A DNA stretch of 64,000 nucleotides from an uncultured Oceanospirillaceae bacterium (GCA_913057435.1 CAJXNY010000021.1:1-64000); one strand, 5' to 3'. Positions 16,351 through 25,538 are shown, counted from the stretch's first letter. Numbers and translations are program-made. The notes: a model not told the origin generated them from the letters alone.

Positions 16351-18522
16351 ATGAGCCAACGGGTACAGTCAGGCGGTCTGCAGATCGCACAGTCCCTTTT
16401 CGATTTCGTAAACAACGAAGCGCTGCCAGGCACAGGCGTCGACCAGCATCAGTTCTGGGCCGCCGTTGATGCCATCATCCACGATCTGGCCCCGCGTAAC
16501 CGCGCCTTGCTGGTCAAACGTGATGAAATCCAGGCCCAGATCGACGCCTGGCACCGCAGCCAGGACGGCTTCGATTTCGCTGCCTACAAAGCCTTCCTGC
16601 AGGAGATCGGTTACCTGCTGCCAGAAGGTGAAGACTTCAGCGCCAGCACCAGTAATGTTGACCCGGAAATGGCCACCATGGCCGGGCCACAGCTGGTGGT
16701 GCCGGTAATGAACGCCCGCTTCGCCCTCAACGCCGCCAATGCCCGCTGGGGCAGCCTGTACGATGCACTGTACGGCACCGACGTGATCAGCGAAGACGGC
16801 GGCGCGGAAAAGGGCAAGGGTTACAACCCGGCCCGTGGCGCGAAAGTGATCGAGTTTGCACGCAACTTCCTTGACGACGCAGCGGCCCTGGCCGGTGCGT
16901 CCCATAAAGACTCCGCCGGTTACCGCATCGAAGCGGGTCAGTTGGTGGTTGTGCTGCGTGATGGCAACGAAACCGGGCTGGCCGATGCCAGTCAGCTGAT
17001 GGGCTACCGGGGTGAAGCAAGCGCGCCTGACGCGGTGATCCTCAAGCACAACGGTCTGCACTTCGAGATCCATATTGATCGCAGCAGCCAGATCGGCAAA
17101 ACCGATGCTGCCGGTGTGTCCGACATCCTGATGGAATCCGCGCTGACCACCATCATGGATTGCGAAGACTCCATCGCTGCGGTCGATGCCGCCGACAAAG
17201 TAGTGGTATACCGCAACTGGCTGGGCCTGATGAAAGGCGATCTGACGGAAGATGTGGTTAAAGGCGGCAAAACATTTACCCGCACCATCAATGCCGACCG
17301 TGAATACACCGCGCTGGATGGTTCCACCCAGGCGCTGAAAGGCCGCAGCCTGATGTTCGTGCGTAACGTCGGCCATCTGATGACCAACGAAGCAATCATC
17401 GACAAAGACGGCAACGAAGTGCCAGAAGGCATCATGGACGGCCTGATCACCAGCCTGATTTCCGTGCACGATGTTAAAGGCAACGGCCAGTTCAGCAACA
17501 CCACCACCGGCTCCATGTACATCGTTAAACCGAAGATGCACGGCCCGGAAGAAGTGGCGTTCGCCAACGAACTGTTCGCTCGCATTGAAGATGCACTGGG
17601 ACTGGAGCGCTTCACCCTGAAAATGGGCATCATGGATGAAGAGCGTCGCACCACGGTTAACCTGAAAGAATGTATCCGCGCCGCCAAAGAGCGTGTGGTG
17701 TTCATCAACACCGGTTTCCTCGACCGTACCGGTGACGAGATCCACACCTCCATGGAAGCCGGCCCGATGATCCGCAAAGGCGAGATGAAACAGTCTGCCT
17801 GGATCAGCGCCTACGAAAACTGGAACGTAGATGTCGGTCTGGAATGTGGCCTCAGCGGCCGGGCTCAGATCGGTAAAGGCATGTGGCCCATCCCGGATCA
17901 GATGGCCAACATGCTGGAGGTCAAAATCGGCCACCCGCTGTCCGGTGCCAACACCGCCTGGGTACCGTCGCCAACTGCGGCAACACTGCACGCGCTGCAC
18001 TATCACAAGGTAGATGTATTCGCCCGTCAGCAGGAAATCATCAGCCGCGGCCGTGCCTCACTGGACGACATCCTGTCGGTACCACTGGCCACCGATACCA
18101 GCTGGTCTGCTGAAGAGATTCAGAACGAGCTGGACAACAATGCACAGGGCATCCTGGGCTACGTTGTACGCTGGGTTGACCATGGCGTAGGCTGCTCCAA
18201 AGTGCCGGACATCAACGATGTCGGCCTGATGGAAGACCGCGCCACCCTGCGTATCTCCAGCCAGCACATCGCCAACTGGTTACGCCACGGCATCTGCTCC
18301 AAAGAACAGGTAATGGAAACCCTGCAGCGCATGGCTGCTGTGGTCGACCGCCAGAACGAAGCCGACCCGGAATACCGCCCAATGGCCGCTGACTTTGACG
18401 CCAGCATCGCCTTCCAGGCCGCCTGCGAACTGGTCATCGACGGCTGCGCCCAGCCAAGCGGCTACACCGAGCCGGTACTGCACCGTCGTCGTATCGAAGC
18501 CAAAGCCAAATTTGGCGGCTGA
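16351..18522 (+). CDS. glcB: Malate synthase G
   Basis: A 723-residue malate synthase of the G isoform, condensing glyoxylate with acetyl-CoA to malate for growth on glycolate, acetate or fatty acids. The signature regions are visible: the [14 protein letters not shown] active-site segment with acidic Mg2+ ligands, [12 protein letters not shown] before it, and the [13 protein letters not shown] region with the C-terminal plug. The length matches the 720-730 residue family norm. It is transcribed alone and ends at a strong terminator at 18552-18584. No glycolate oxidase genes are adjacent. Confidence 0.96.
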   Translation: MSQRVQSGGLQIAQSLFDFVNNEALPGTGVDQHQFWAAVDAIIHDLAPRNRALLVKRDEIQAQIDAWHRSQDGFDFAAYKAFLQEIGYLLPEGEDFSASTSNVDPEMATMAGPQLVVPVMNARFALNAANARWGSLYDALYGTDVISEDGGAEKGKGYNPARGAKVIEFARNFLDDAAALAGASHKDSAGYRIEAGQLVVVLRDGNETGLADASQLMGYRGEASAPDAVILKHNGLHFEIHIDRSSQIGKTDAAGVSDILMESALTTIMDCEDSIAAVDAADKVVVYRNWLGLMKGDLTEDVVKGGKTFTRTINADREYTALDGSTQALKGRSLMFVRNVGHLMTNEAIIDKDGNEVPEGIMDGLITSLISVHDVKGNGQFSNTTTGSMYIVKPKMHGPEEVAFANELFARIEDALGLERFTLKMGIMDEERRTTVNLKECIRAAKERVVFINTGFLDRTGDEIHTSMEAGPMIRKGEMKQSAWISAYENWNVDVGLECGLSGRAQIGKGMWPIPDQMANMLEVKIGHPLSGANTAWVPSPTAATLHALHYHKVDVFARQQEIISRGRASLDDILSVPLATDTSWSAEEIQNELDNNAQGILGYVVRWVDHGVGCSKVPDINDVGLMEDRATLRISSQHIANWLRHGICSKEQVMETLQRMAAVVDRQNEADPEYRPMAADFDASIAFQAACELVIDGCAQPSGYTEPVLHRRRIEAKAKFGG

Positions 18523-18551
18523 TACCAGCCTGCTGTACTGAGTGATACAAA

Positions 18552-18584
18552 AACCGGCGTCTGGTAACAGATGCCGGTTTTTTT
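18552..18584 (+). terminator. glcB terminator
   Basis: AACCGGCGTCTG and CAGATGCCGGTT form a stem with a GTAA tetraloop, followed by a run of T. Confidence 0.9.
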
Positions 18585-18646
18585 ACGTCTGCATGTCGCT
18601 TTGAGGCTGTGAAAGAAATCAAGTTGCGGTGAGTTTTAATAGAACC

Positions 18647-18752
18647 CCGTCTCTCCTGCGAAGGCAGGAGTCCATGGCCGCCTGTACATGAAACCTTTGC
18701 CGTAACTGGCTTCTAGCGTTTTTCTGGGTACTCGCATTCGCGGGTAAGACGA
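18647..18752. repeat. Paired REP/BIME-like inverted repeat
   Basis: CGTCTCTCCTGCGAAGGCAG (from about 18647) forms a small hairpin of the type that appears as CGTCATTCCCGCGAAAGCGG repeats in many genomes. A diverged inverted copy lies at about 18725-18752. The pair sits in the 424-base gap between glcB and the TIR/patatin operon and probably marks a junction rather than a gene. Confidence 0.6.
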
Positions 18753-18946
18753 ACTGAAAATAGTTATTAGAAACAAGATATTGCAGGCTGTATAAGTGTT
18801 TTCACAGCCTCTTTGTGTGGGGCAAATGTCCTCAGCCGGAAACTTTAACAGCACTTGTTCCCCCGCATTGCAGTCGTTAACCTGTTTTTATGGAATGAAG
18901 CTGTGCCTAACCGCCACGGCTTCAGCAAACCGACAAGGATATCGTC

Positions 18947-21178
18947 ATGAGCCGTTACCCATCCGACCTGCCTGGCGACGCCTGTGCCATCGACCATGCG
19001 CGCTACACGCTGGAAATCACTGCAAGATTACAATGCGAAGGGCTGTTCAATCAGGCCGAGAAGTCTCTGAGCTTGGTATTAGCCGAATATGGTCATCTGC
19101 TACCAGTAGCATTGAATCTGGAGCTTTGTCAGCAGCAGGCCCTGTGTACCTATAAAGACGATGAGCGGCCACCGGAACAGCGCTTTGAACGGGCATTGCA
19201 ACTGCTGCAACAGACGGACCCACTAGAGTGCAGCAACAGCTCAGAAACCCTCGGACTGGCCGGGGCGATCAGTAAACGCCAGTGGCAGCACAATGGCCGC
19301 CATGACAGCCTGGAGCGGGCGCTGGGTTTCTATCGGCGCGGGGCAGAGCTGGGCGAGGCAACCGACTGGTATGACAAGAAGGCATACTGCGCCATTAACC
19401 TGGTATTTCTGCTGGACAACTACTGTGCTCAGTTGAAGGGCTCGGATGTGGTGGAGGTTGAGCTGGTCGATAGCATGCGTGAGCAGGCCAGGCGGTGGCG
19501 GGAACAGATTATCCAGCATTCAGCCGTACTGGCAGCTGAGCAGACCGGTCCGGCGCGGTGGTGGAGTCAGGTGACAGTCGCTGAGGCACTGTTTGGCCTT
19601 GGTGAGTTTGAACAGGCGCAGGACTGGCTGGAACAGGCCCGGCATACCGGTTGTCCGAGCGCCTGGCAGCAGGAGTCTCTGCTGCGTCAGCTGGCACAAC
19701 TGGTGGCGGTGCGTTGGCCAGAGGGCTCCCGCCAGCGTCGGCAGGCGTATCAGCTATTGAGTGCATTTATGCCCAGTGAACCCGCGCTGGCCAGCCTGAC
19801 TGAGGGCAAGCTGGGGCTGGCACTTTCCGGTGGTGGCTTTCGAGCTTCCTTTTACCATATCGGCGTACTGGCCCGGCTGGCCGAGCTGGACCTGCTGCGT
19901 AAAGTTGAGGTGATCTCCTGTGTTTCCGGAGGCTCGATTCTGGGGGCGCATTACTACCTGGAGCTGCAACAACTGCTGGAGAGTAAGCCGGAACATAAAA
20001 TCAGCCGTACCGACTATATCGCCCTGGTCCACCGGCTGGAGCGGGCGTTTCTTGCCGGTGTACAAACCAATATCCGTAGTTCGATCTTCAGTCATCCATT
20101 ACGGTTGCTGAAAATGCTCAGTCCCGGCTATAGCCGCACCCACCGGTTAGCGGAGTTGTATGAACAGCGGCTTTATCATCGGGTGGCGGATAACCGGGGT
20201 CAGACGAAGCGTCATATGGATGAACTGATGATCCAGCCCCATAGCTGCGAGAATGGTTTCAGCCCGGCGAAAGACAACTGGAACCGGCAGCATAAGGTGC
20301 CCATGCTGGTACTGAACGCCACCACCCTTAATACCGGTCATAGCTGGCAGTTTACCGCGCGCTGGATGGGTGAAGCCCCCTGGGCGGTCGATATGACAGT
20401 GGATGCCAACACCCGGCTGAACTGGTTTTACTACAGTGAGGCAAAGGCCCCTGAGTATAAAAAGATGCGGCTGGGCCATGCGGTGGCGGCTTCATCCGGT
20501 GTTCCTGGTCTGTTCAAACCGCTGGCGATGGCGGGTTTATATCCAGGCTTTACGCCCCAGCTGGTAGACGGTGGTATTTACGATAATCAGGGTACCGCCG
20601 CACTACTGGATAAAGGCTGCGACCATATCCTGGTGAGTGATGCCAGCGGCCAGCTTGCCACCAACGACAGCAGTAGCACGCGCGAACATAAAGTCGTGGT
20701 GCGTTCCAGCGAGATCTTCCAGGAACGGATGCGCACCATGCAGCAACGCGGCCTTAACAGCCTGCAGCGCCATGGACTGTTAAAAAGCCTCTGCCATATC
20801 CACCTGAAAAAAGATCTGCACGGCCCGCAACTGAGTCTCGGAACCGAACCGGTCCATGACCAGCCCAGCAACAGACCCCTGACTGAATACGGCATCCACC
20901 GCGATTATCAACACGCCATCGCCGCCATCCGTACGGATCTGGACCACTTCTCGGATAACGAAGCCCGCGCCCTGATGCTCAGCGGCTATCGGATGGTTGA
21001 GCACTACCTGCCGGATGAGATGCGTGCTTTAGGCCAGGCAAACCCCGGTTGTCAGCGGTGGGGGTTCACTGCCCTGGCTAAAGACCTTGGCGACCTGGTG
21101 ACAGACCCGGCCCTGCTGGATGAACTGCAGACGGCTCGGCACCGCTTTTTCCGGTGGTGGAAACGGAAGGTTTTTTAA
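18947..21178 (+). CDS. Patatin-like phospholipase with N-terminal TPR-like sensor domain
   Basis: A 743-residue protein. Residues about 1-275 are helical and TPR-like; the stretch 100-152 (SSETLGLAGAISKRQW, then ALGFYRRGAEL and AYCAINLVFLL) resembles the TPR-S/DUF4071 sensor domain, and a similar block occurs in the third gene of this operon. Residues about 288-560 are a patatin lipase: oxyanion GGGFR at 295-299, nucleophile S327 in CVSGGS, and the catalytic aspartate D541 in VDGGIYDNQG. All three elements are intact, so it should cleave phospholipids once activated. There is no signal peptide. The start is backed by an AAGGAT site. It is the first gene of a probable TIR-linked conflict operon and the likely membrane-damaging effector. 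Confidence 0.85.
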   Translation: MSRYPSDLPGDACAIDHARYTLEITARLQCEGLFNQAEKSLSLVLAEYGHLLPVALNLELCQQQALCTYKDDERPPEQRFERALQLLQQTDPLECSNSSETLGLAGAISKRQWQHNGRHDSLERALGFYRRGAELGEATDWYDKKAYCAINLVFLLDNYCAQLKGSDVVEVELVDSMREQARRWREQIIQHSAVLAAEQTGPARWWSQVTVAEALFGLGEFEQAQDWLEQARHTGCPSAWQQESLLRQLAQLVAVRWPEGSRQRRQAYQLLSAFMPSEPALASLTEGKLGLALSGGGFRASFYHIGVLARLAELDLLRKVEVISCVSGGSILGAHYYLELQQLLESKPEHKISRTDYIALVHRLERAFLAGVQTNIRSSIFSHPLRLLKMLSPGYSRTHRLAELYEQRLYHRVADNRGQTKRHMDELMIQPHSCENGFSPAKDNWNRQHKVPMLVLNATTLNTGHSWQFTARWMGEAPWAVDMTVDANTRLNWFYYSEAKAPEYKKMRLGHAVAASSGVPGLFKPLAMAGLYPGFTPQLVDGGIYDNQGTAALLDKGCDHILVSDASGQLATNDSSSTREHKVVVRSSEIFQERMRTMQQRGLNSLQRHGLLKSLCHIHLKKDLHGPQLSLGTEPVHDQPSNRPLTEYGIHRDYQHAIAAIRTDLDHFSDNEARALMLSGYRMVEHYLPDEMRALGQANPGCQRWGFTALAKDLGDLVTDPALLDELQTARHRFFRWWKRKVF

Positions 21179-21222
21179 TTCGAACAGCACTTGGCGTTGA
21201 CCTGAAGAACAAGGAATGTGAA

Positions 21223-23577
21223 ATGAAAATATTTATCAGCTATCGCCATTCGCAAATTGAAATGGCTCGTCAGGTTGAAACGCAGCTGCTGCAGGCAGGG
21301 CTGGAAGTGTTTCGTGATGAACGGGAGATTGAACCCACGGAAAGTATCAGCGCGGTGGTGAAGCAGGGGCTGGCGGGCTCACACGCCCTGCTGATTTTGC
21401 TGAGCGAAGACTATAGCCGCAGCCGTTACTGCCAGTGGGAGCTGACCGCCGCTTTTATCGCGGCGCAGCAGGCGGGGCAGGCGATTGATCGAATTTTTGT
21501 GCTGCAGCTGGGTGATAACAACCTGCTACAGCAGCTACCGATTGAGCTGGCCGATGCGCTGTACCTGAAGTCGGATGATCGGGAGCTGGGTTATCGGTTG
21601 CAGTCAAAGATGGCCAGCCTGACAGGGATGCTGGGTGAGCAGGGTGCCTTTACCATGCCTCCGGCTTATGGCCGAGGGTTGACCGGATCGCCACGTTTTG
21701 TTGGCCGTGAACAGGTGATCTGGCAGCTGCACAGCGCCTTGCAAGCCTCACAGAACCCGATGATCACCGGCCATACCAAACCGGATATTGCCGAAGTCTC
21801 CGGTATGGGAGGCATCGGTAAAACCCTGCTGGCGGAAGAATACGCCCTACGCTTTGGTGCCGCTTACCCCGGCGGTATTTTCTGGCTGGATGCTTATGGC
21901 AGCTTTAATCCCGGCCAGCCGGATATTGAGCTGTTTAAAGCCAGCTGCGCTGAGCAGTACCGTAAGGTGGCTTTGTCACTGCAACTCCAGCCTGCCCCCG
22001 ATGAAGATCTGTTGATGCTGCGTGCCCGTATTGCCCAGGCCATTCGTGAACAGGGGCAGCGTTGTCTATGGATTGTGGATGATATTCCCCAGGGGCTGGC
22101 AGCACACCTGGAGGAGATCAAACTCTGGTTCAGCCCCTGCCCGGAGCTGGCACCGACTATGATGACCACCCGCAGCCGTGAATATCACACCATCGGGACA
22201 GAACTGGCGCTGGATGTACTCGATATGCCTGCGGCACTTGATCTGCTGCGTAATAACGAACTTGATCTGGATGAGCAGGAAGGGCCAACGGAACTGCTGA
22301 TTAAACAGCTGGGCTACCATGCACTGGCACTGGATATCGCCGGGGCATCAATTCGGGAATATCAGCTTACAGTCGAGGAGTACCTGCAGGAACTGGCAGA
22401 CGATAACAGTGAACTGCTGGAGGTACCCTCAGAAACCGTTGTTGCACTGCCTACCGGCTGTGCCACCAGTATTATCAAAATCTTCCAGCGCAGCTTGAAG
22501 CATTTGAAACCCCTGAGCCTGGATATGCTGCGATTGGCTGCCAACCTGGCCCCGGCACCGATTCCGCAAACGCTGTTCGAGTGGGTATTGGATAAGGCGG
22601 GCGAAGTTAAAAAACGCGATGTACGTACTGCGCTGCAAGGCTGTAAACAGGCCCATCTGATCAGTCAGAAAGAGAAGGACTGGAGCCTGCATGCCTTGAT
22701 TGCAGCCACCCTGCACCATCTGGAGCTGGCAACGGATGAAAAGGGCCAGGCGTTAAGGCTGGGGGCGGTTGCGTATCTGACCGAGACCATTGAACACGAA
22801 GGGATTGATCATCAGCGGGAGCAGGCCTTAAGCAGTGCGCTGGAACATAGCCGTTATCTGACTCGACAGATTGAGGATAAGGACGAGCATCAATTGCTGG
22901 TTAGAATTGGTCTGTTTGATCACTATCGCGGGAATCCTGCGATGGCCGCACTCTGCTGGCGAAAAATCAACCAGTGGCGCAGTGATACTTATGGCGAGGA
23001 TCATCAGGATACGCTGGCCAGTATGAATAACCTTGCTTTGACCTTGAATGCGATGGGCGACCATAGCGGTGCGAAAGCGCTGGAAGAGCATGTGCTGGCG
23101 CGTAGACAGGCGGTGTTGGGCGAGGATCATCCGGATACGCTGACCAGTATGAATAACCTTGCTTCGACGTTATGGCAGATGGGCGACCATAGCGGTGCGA
23201 AAGCGTATTTTGAGCATGTGCTGGTGCGTAGACAGGTGGTGTTGGGCGAGGATCATCCGGATACGCTGACCAGTATGAGTAACCTTGCTTTGACCTTGAA
23301 AACGATGGGTGGCCATAGCGGTGCGAAAGCGCATCAGGAGCATGTGCTGGCGCGTAGGCAGGTGGTGTTGGGCGAGGATCATCCGGCTACGATCAACTCA
23401 GCCTGGAACCTGTTTATGACATTGTTCTCACTGGATGATCAGCCTGCAGCCCTAGTCATATTCCAGCAACACCTGCAATGGCTACTAAGTGCGGATGAAT
23501 CCGAACTCACCAGCGCCGATCTCCGCACTATCCGTAGCCACTTGCTGGAAATGATCAACCAGGGGAATCAATCATGA
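21223..23577 (+). CDS. TIR - NB-ARC (STAND) - TPR protein
   Basis: A 784-residue signalling protein. Residues 1-130 are a TIR domain (MKIFISYRHS start, catalytic-type E73 in CQWEL). A STAND/NB-ARC NTPase follows: P-loop GMGGIGKT at 194-201, Walker B LWIVDD at 282-287, TTR at 315-317. The C-terminus holds kinesin-light-chain-type TPRs (about 590-735) in which 42-residue units are nearly identical. By family knowledge, TPRs sense a trigger, the STAND module oligomerises on ATP, and the TIR domain hydrolyses NAD+ or makes a nucleotide signal. The ATG at 21223 sits behind AAGGA; the longer frame from 21154 overlaps the patatin gene. It lies 44 bases after the patatin gene and its stop overlaps the next start. 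Confidence 0.9.
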   Translation: MKIFISYRHSQIEMARQVETQLLQAGLEVFRDEREIEPTESISAVVKQGLAGSHALLILLSEDYSRSRYCQWELTAAFIAAQQAGQAIDRIFVLQLGDNNLLQQLPIELADALYLKSDDRELGYRLQSKMASLTGMLGEQGAFTMPPAYGRGLTGSPRFVGREQVIWQLHSALQASQNPMITGHTKPDIAEVSGMGGIGKTLLAEEYALRFGAAYPGGIFWLDAYGSFNPGQPDIELFKASCAEQYRKVALSLQLQPAPDEDLLMLRARIAQAIREQGQRCLWIVDDIPQGLAAHLEEIKLWFSPCPELAPTMMTTRSREYHTIGTELALDVLDMPAALDLLRNNELDLDEQEGPTELLIKQLGYHALALDIAGASIREYQLTVEEYLQELADDNSELLEVPSETVVALPTGCATSIIKIFQRSLKHLKPLSLDMLRLAANLAPAPIPQTLFEWVLDKAGEVKKRDVRTALQGCKQAHLISQKEKDWSLHALIAATLHHLELATDEKGQALRLGAVAYLTETIEHEGIDHQREQALSSALEHSRYLTRQIEDKDEHQLLVRIGLFDHYRGNPAMAALCWRKINQWRSDTYGEDHQDTLASMNNLALTLNAMGDHSGAKALEEHVLARRQAVLGEDHPDTLTSMNNLASTLWQMGDHSGAKAYFEHVLVRRQVVLGEDHPDTLTSMSNLALTLKTMGGHSGAKAHQEHVLARRQVVLGEDHPATINSAWNLFMTLFSLDDQPAALVIFQQHLQWLLSADESELTSADLRTIRSHLLEMINQGNQS
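22993..23395 (+). repeat. 126-bp tandem repeats encoding TPR units
   Basis: GGCGAGGATCATC recurs at exactly 22993, 23119, 23245 and 23371, a period of 126 bases or 42 codons. The first three units are nearly identical in DNA, not just in protein. Such recent duplication implies that repeat number can change by recombination, which would alter the sensing surface of the TIR-STAND protein. Confidence 0.9.
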
Positions 23578-24935
23578 CCACCCCTCTCTGCTTTATCCTG
23601 ATGCCTTTCGGCACCAAACCCGCTACCCACGGCAACGGTAAAATCCATTTCGATCTGATCTACCAGCAAATTATCGAACCCGCCATCAGAGCCGCCGGGC
23701 TGGAGCCGATCCGGGCCGATCAGGAAAGGGTAGGTGGGCTGATTGATAAGCCGATGTTTGAGCGGTTGTTGCTGTGTGACTATGCGGTGGCGGATCTGAC
23801 CACCGCTAATGCCAATGTGTTTTATGAGCTGGGGGTGCGTCATACCCATCGCCCGGCGGCGACGGCACTGGTATTTGCGGCAGACCAGGGGGCGTTGCCG
23901 TTTGATGTGAACAGTTTGCGCGGTTTGCCCTATCAGCTGAATGCTGAGGGTAAGCCTGCCCAGCCGGAGCAGGATGCTCAGGCGCTGACAGAAAAGCTGC
24001 TGCATTTTCGTAAGGCGGCGGATCAGCCCTCTACCGATAGTCCGCTGTTTCAGCTGCTGGACAACTTCCCCGATATCCAGCGGCTGAAAACCGATGTGTT
24101 TCGTGATCAGAGCCGTTACTGCCAGCAGGTGAAAGATCAGCTGGCGGCAGCCCGTGGCCTGGCGCTGGACGATAAAAAACGGGGTTTACCGGCGGTGCAG
24201 GCGGTGGCGGACTCGCTGGAAAACCTGGCGGAACAGGAGCTGGGGGTGCTGGTGGATCTGCTGCTATCCTGGCGGGCGGTGGATGGCTGGGCCCAGATGG
24301 TGGAGCTGGTGGCGGTGATGCCCAAGGCATTACAGCAGACGGTGCTGGTGCAGGAACAGTATGGTTTTGCTTTGAACCGTGCAGGCCGGCATCGCGAGGC
24401 GGAGCGGGTACTTAAAGCTCTGATTGAGCGCCAGGGGCCCTCCAGTGAAACCTGCGGCATTCTGGGCCGGGTGTATAAAGATCGCTGGCAGCAGGCGCGG
24501 GTGGAAGGTGCGCCGGACGTGAAGGTGGCCGGGTTATTACAGCAGGCGATTGAATGTTACCTGCAGGGCTTTGAAGCCGACTGGCGTGATGCCTATCCGG
24601 GGATTAATACATTGACGCTGATGGAGCAGTGTAGCCCGCCAGACCCTCGGCGGATTGCGCTCAACCCGGTGGTGACCTATGCGGTGCAACGGCGAATGGC
24701 AGCAGGCCAGGCGGATTACTGGGACCATGCCACGCTGCTGGAGCTGGCGGTGCTGGCCGGTGATGCAAAACAGGCCGAACTCGCACTGTCGGCGGCGCTG
24801 GCGGTGCAGCGTGAGGGCTGGGAGTCAGGAACCACGGCGGATAATCTGCAGCTGATCTGTGATTGTCGGCAGCAGCGCGGGGAGGATGTTGACTGGCTGC
24901 GAGCGTTGATTGATGGGCTGCGGTATTCGGCCTGA
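23574..24935 (+). CDS. Deoxyribosyltransferase/TIR-like domain plus TPR-S (DUF4071) protein
   Basis: A 453-residue protein whose ATG overlaps the stop of the TIR-STAND gene (ATGA), so the two are translationally coupled. Residues 1-125 form a Rossmann-like domain of the nucleoside 2-deoxyribosyltransferase/TIR superfamily: FILMPFG at the start, IDKPMFERLLLCDYAVADLT, and NVFYELGVRH with E85 in the expected catalytic place. Residues about 240-440 are helical repeats of the TPR-S (DUF4071) type, for example ETCGILGRVYKDRW from about 291. These sensor domains were proposed by others to recognise nucleotide signals. A regulator or second nucleotide-processing subunit for the patatin/TIR pair is the best inference. 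No membrane segment or signal peptide is present. Confidence 0.8.
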   Translation: MTTPLCFILMPFGTKPATHGNGKIHFDLIYQQIIEPAIRAAGLEPIRADQERVGGLIDKPMFERLLLCDYAVADLTTANANVFYELGVRHTHRPAATALVFAADQGALPFDVNSLRGLPYQLNAEGKPAQPEQDAQALTEKLLHFRKAADQPSTDSPLFQLLDNFPDIQRLKTDVFRDQSRYCQQVKDQLAAARGLALDDKKRGLPAVQAVADSLENLAEQELGVLVDLLLSWRAVDGWAQMVELVAVMPKALQQTVLVQEQYGFALNRAGRHREAERVLKALIERQGPSSETCGILGRVYKDRWQQARVEGAPDVKVAGLLQQAIECYLQGFEADWRDAYPGINTLTLMEQCSPPDPRRIALNPVVTYAVQRRMAAGQADYWDHATLLELAVLAGDAKQAELALSAALAVQREGWESGTTADNLQLICDCRQQRGEDVDWLRALIDGLRYSA

Positions 24936-24982
24936 GTTTAGAAAATTATGGTTTTGCGCGGGGTTCTTCCCAGTGAAGACAC

Positions 24983-25047
24983 CGGTCCCACAGGGGCCGT
25001 TGCTGGTATAAGGTCGCGACGCAGGCAGCGGGCATCGGTCCCACAGG
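24983..25047. repeat. Pair of CGGTCCCACAGG direct repeats
   Basis: CGGTCCCACAGG occurs at 24983-24994 and again at 25036-25047, separated by a GC-rich 41-base spacer. It is a small extragenic repeat between the conflict operon and the sRNA region. No further function can be read. Confidence 0.5.
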
Positions 25048-25138
25048 TTGTGGAATATGGATGTCATTCTGCGGTAGTGGTGTGTACTGAGTGTCTTGCT
25101 GAGGAGAGTTGCGAGGTGGTGCGGGAAATAGATGATGA

Positions 25139-25339
25139 ACGCTGATCGTTAGCAGGCTGAGTCAGTTACGTATGGCTTTATTTTTATTATTCCGGCAACT
25201 GTTTCGGGTATCAGTCTGTTAACGATCAGCGTCTAAACCTCATTGTTATTTTTGTTCGAGGCAGCTTGTGCTTGCTGTCGTCCACCTGTTGTTATTTTTA
25301 TTGGTAGTGTGCGCAGCAGCGCGTCTTTCGTTGTTGTAC
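25139..25339 (-). ncRNA. Candidate CrcZ/CrcY-like A-rich small RNA, copy B
   Basis: On the minus strand this is a diverged homologue of copy A. It has the same order of parts: an ACAACAACGAA start just after the predicted transcription start, AATAAAAATAACAAC (25302-25288), a CCTC...GAGG hairpin whose loop is AACAAAAATAACAAT (25261-25238), AATAATAAAAATAAA (25191-25177), and a 21-bp terminal stem pairing 25232-25212 with 25159-25139. Loop sequences and flanks vary while A-rich blocks and stems are kept, which is the mark of a functional RNA. The decoy function for Hfq/Crc is inferred from Pseudomonas. The 3' end is not marked by a U-tract. Confidence 0.64.
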
Positions 25340-25349
25340 GTAGTTATAT

Positions 25350-25365
25350 AGCGAACCTTGTGCCA
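25350..25365 (-). promoter_or_regulatory. Sigma54 (-24/-12) promoter of sRNA copy B
   Basis: Read on the minus strand, TGGCAC-N5-TCGCT gives a full -24 box and a one-mismatch -12 box with the invariant GG and GC correctly spaced. The predicted start is near 25339, giving an RNA that begins like copy A. Confidence 0.68.
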
Positions 25366-25427
25366 AGTTTGTTAACTTATTGTTTTTTAAGGTTAATTGT
25401 TTGGCCTGTGAGTTTTTATGACATATC

Positions 25428-25538
25428 TGTTACCGCCGATGTAACGATGTTGTTACCTCGCGCACAAAGTGTGGGGCTTTATCTGGGTAGTAAGGTAACA
25501 CTGTCACGGTTGTTACCCTGGCCTGGGGGCAGGTAACA
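25428..25538 (-). promoter_or_regulatory. Candidate enhancer (CbrB-type sites) of sRNA copy B
   Basis: Three TGTTAC hexamers (25428, 25451, 25511) and GTAAC boxes at 25441, 25495 and 25533 are packed into 111 bases. TGTTAC (25511) and GTAACA (25533) form an inverted repeat with a 16-base spacer. They lie 63-173 bases upstream of the sigma54 element. The same hexamers stand upstream of copy A. Such density by chance is very unlikely; CbrB as the binder is inference. Confidence 0.65.

Noticed and set aside
16369-18006. 545-codon minus-strand open frame.
   Set aside because: It lies entirely antisense to glcB, has no ribosome site or recognisable domain, and has the composition of a codon shadow.
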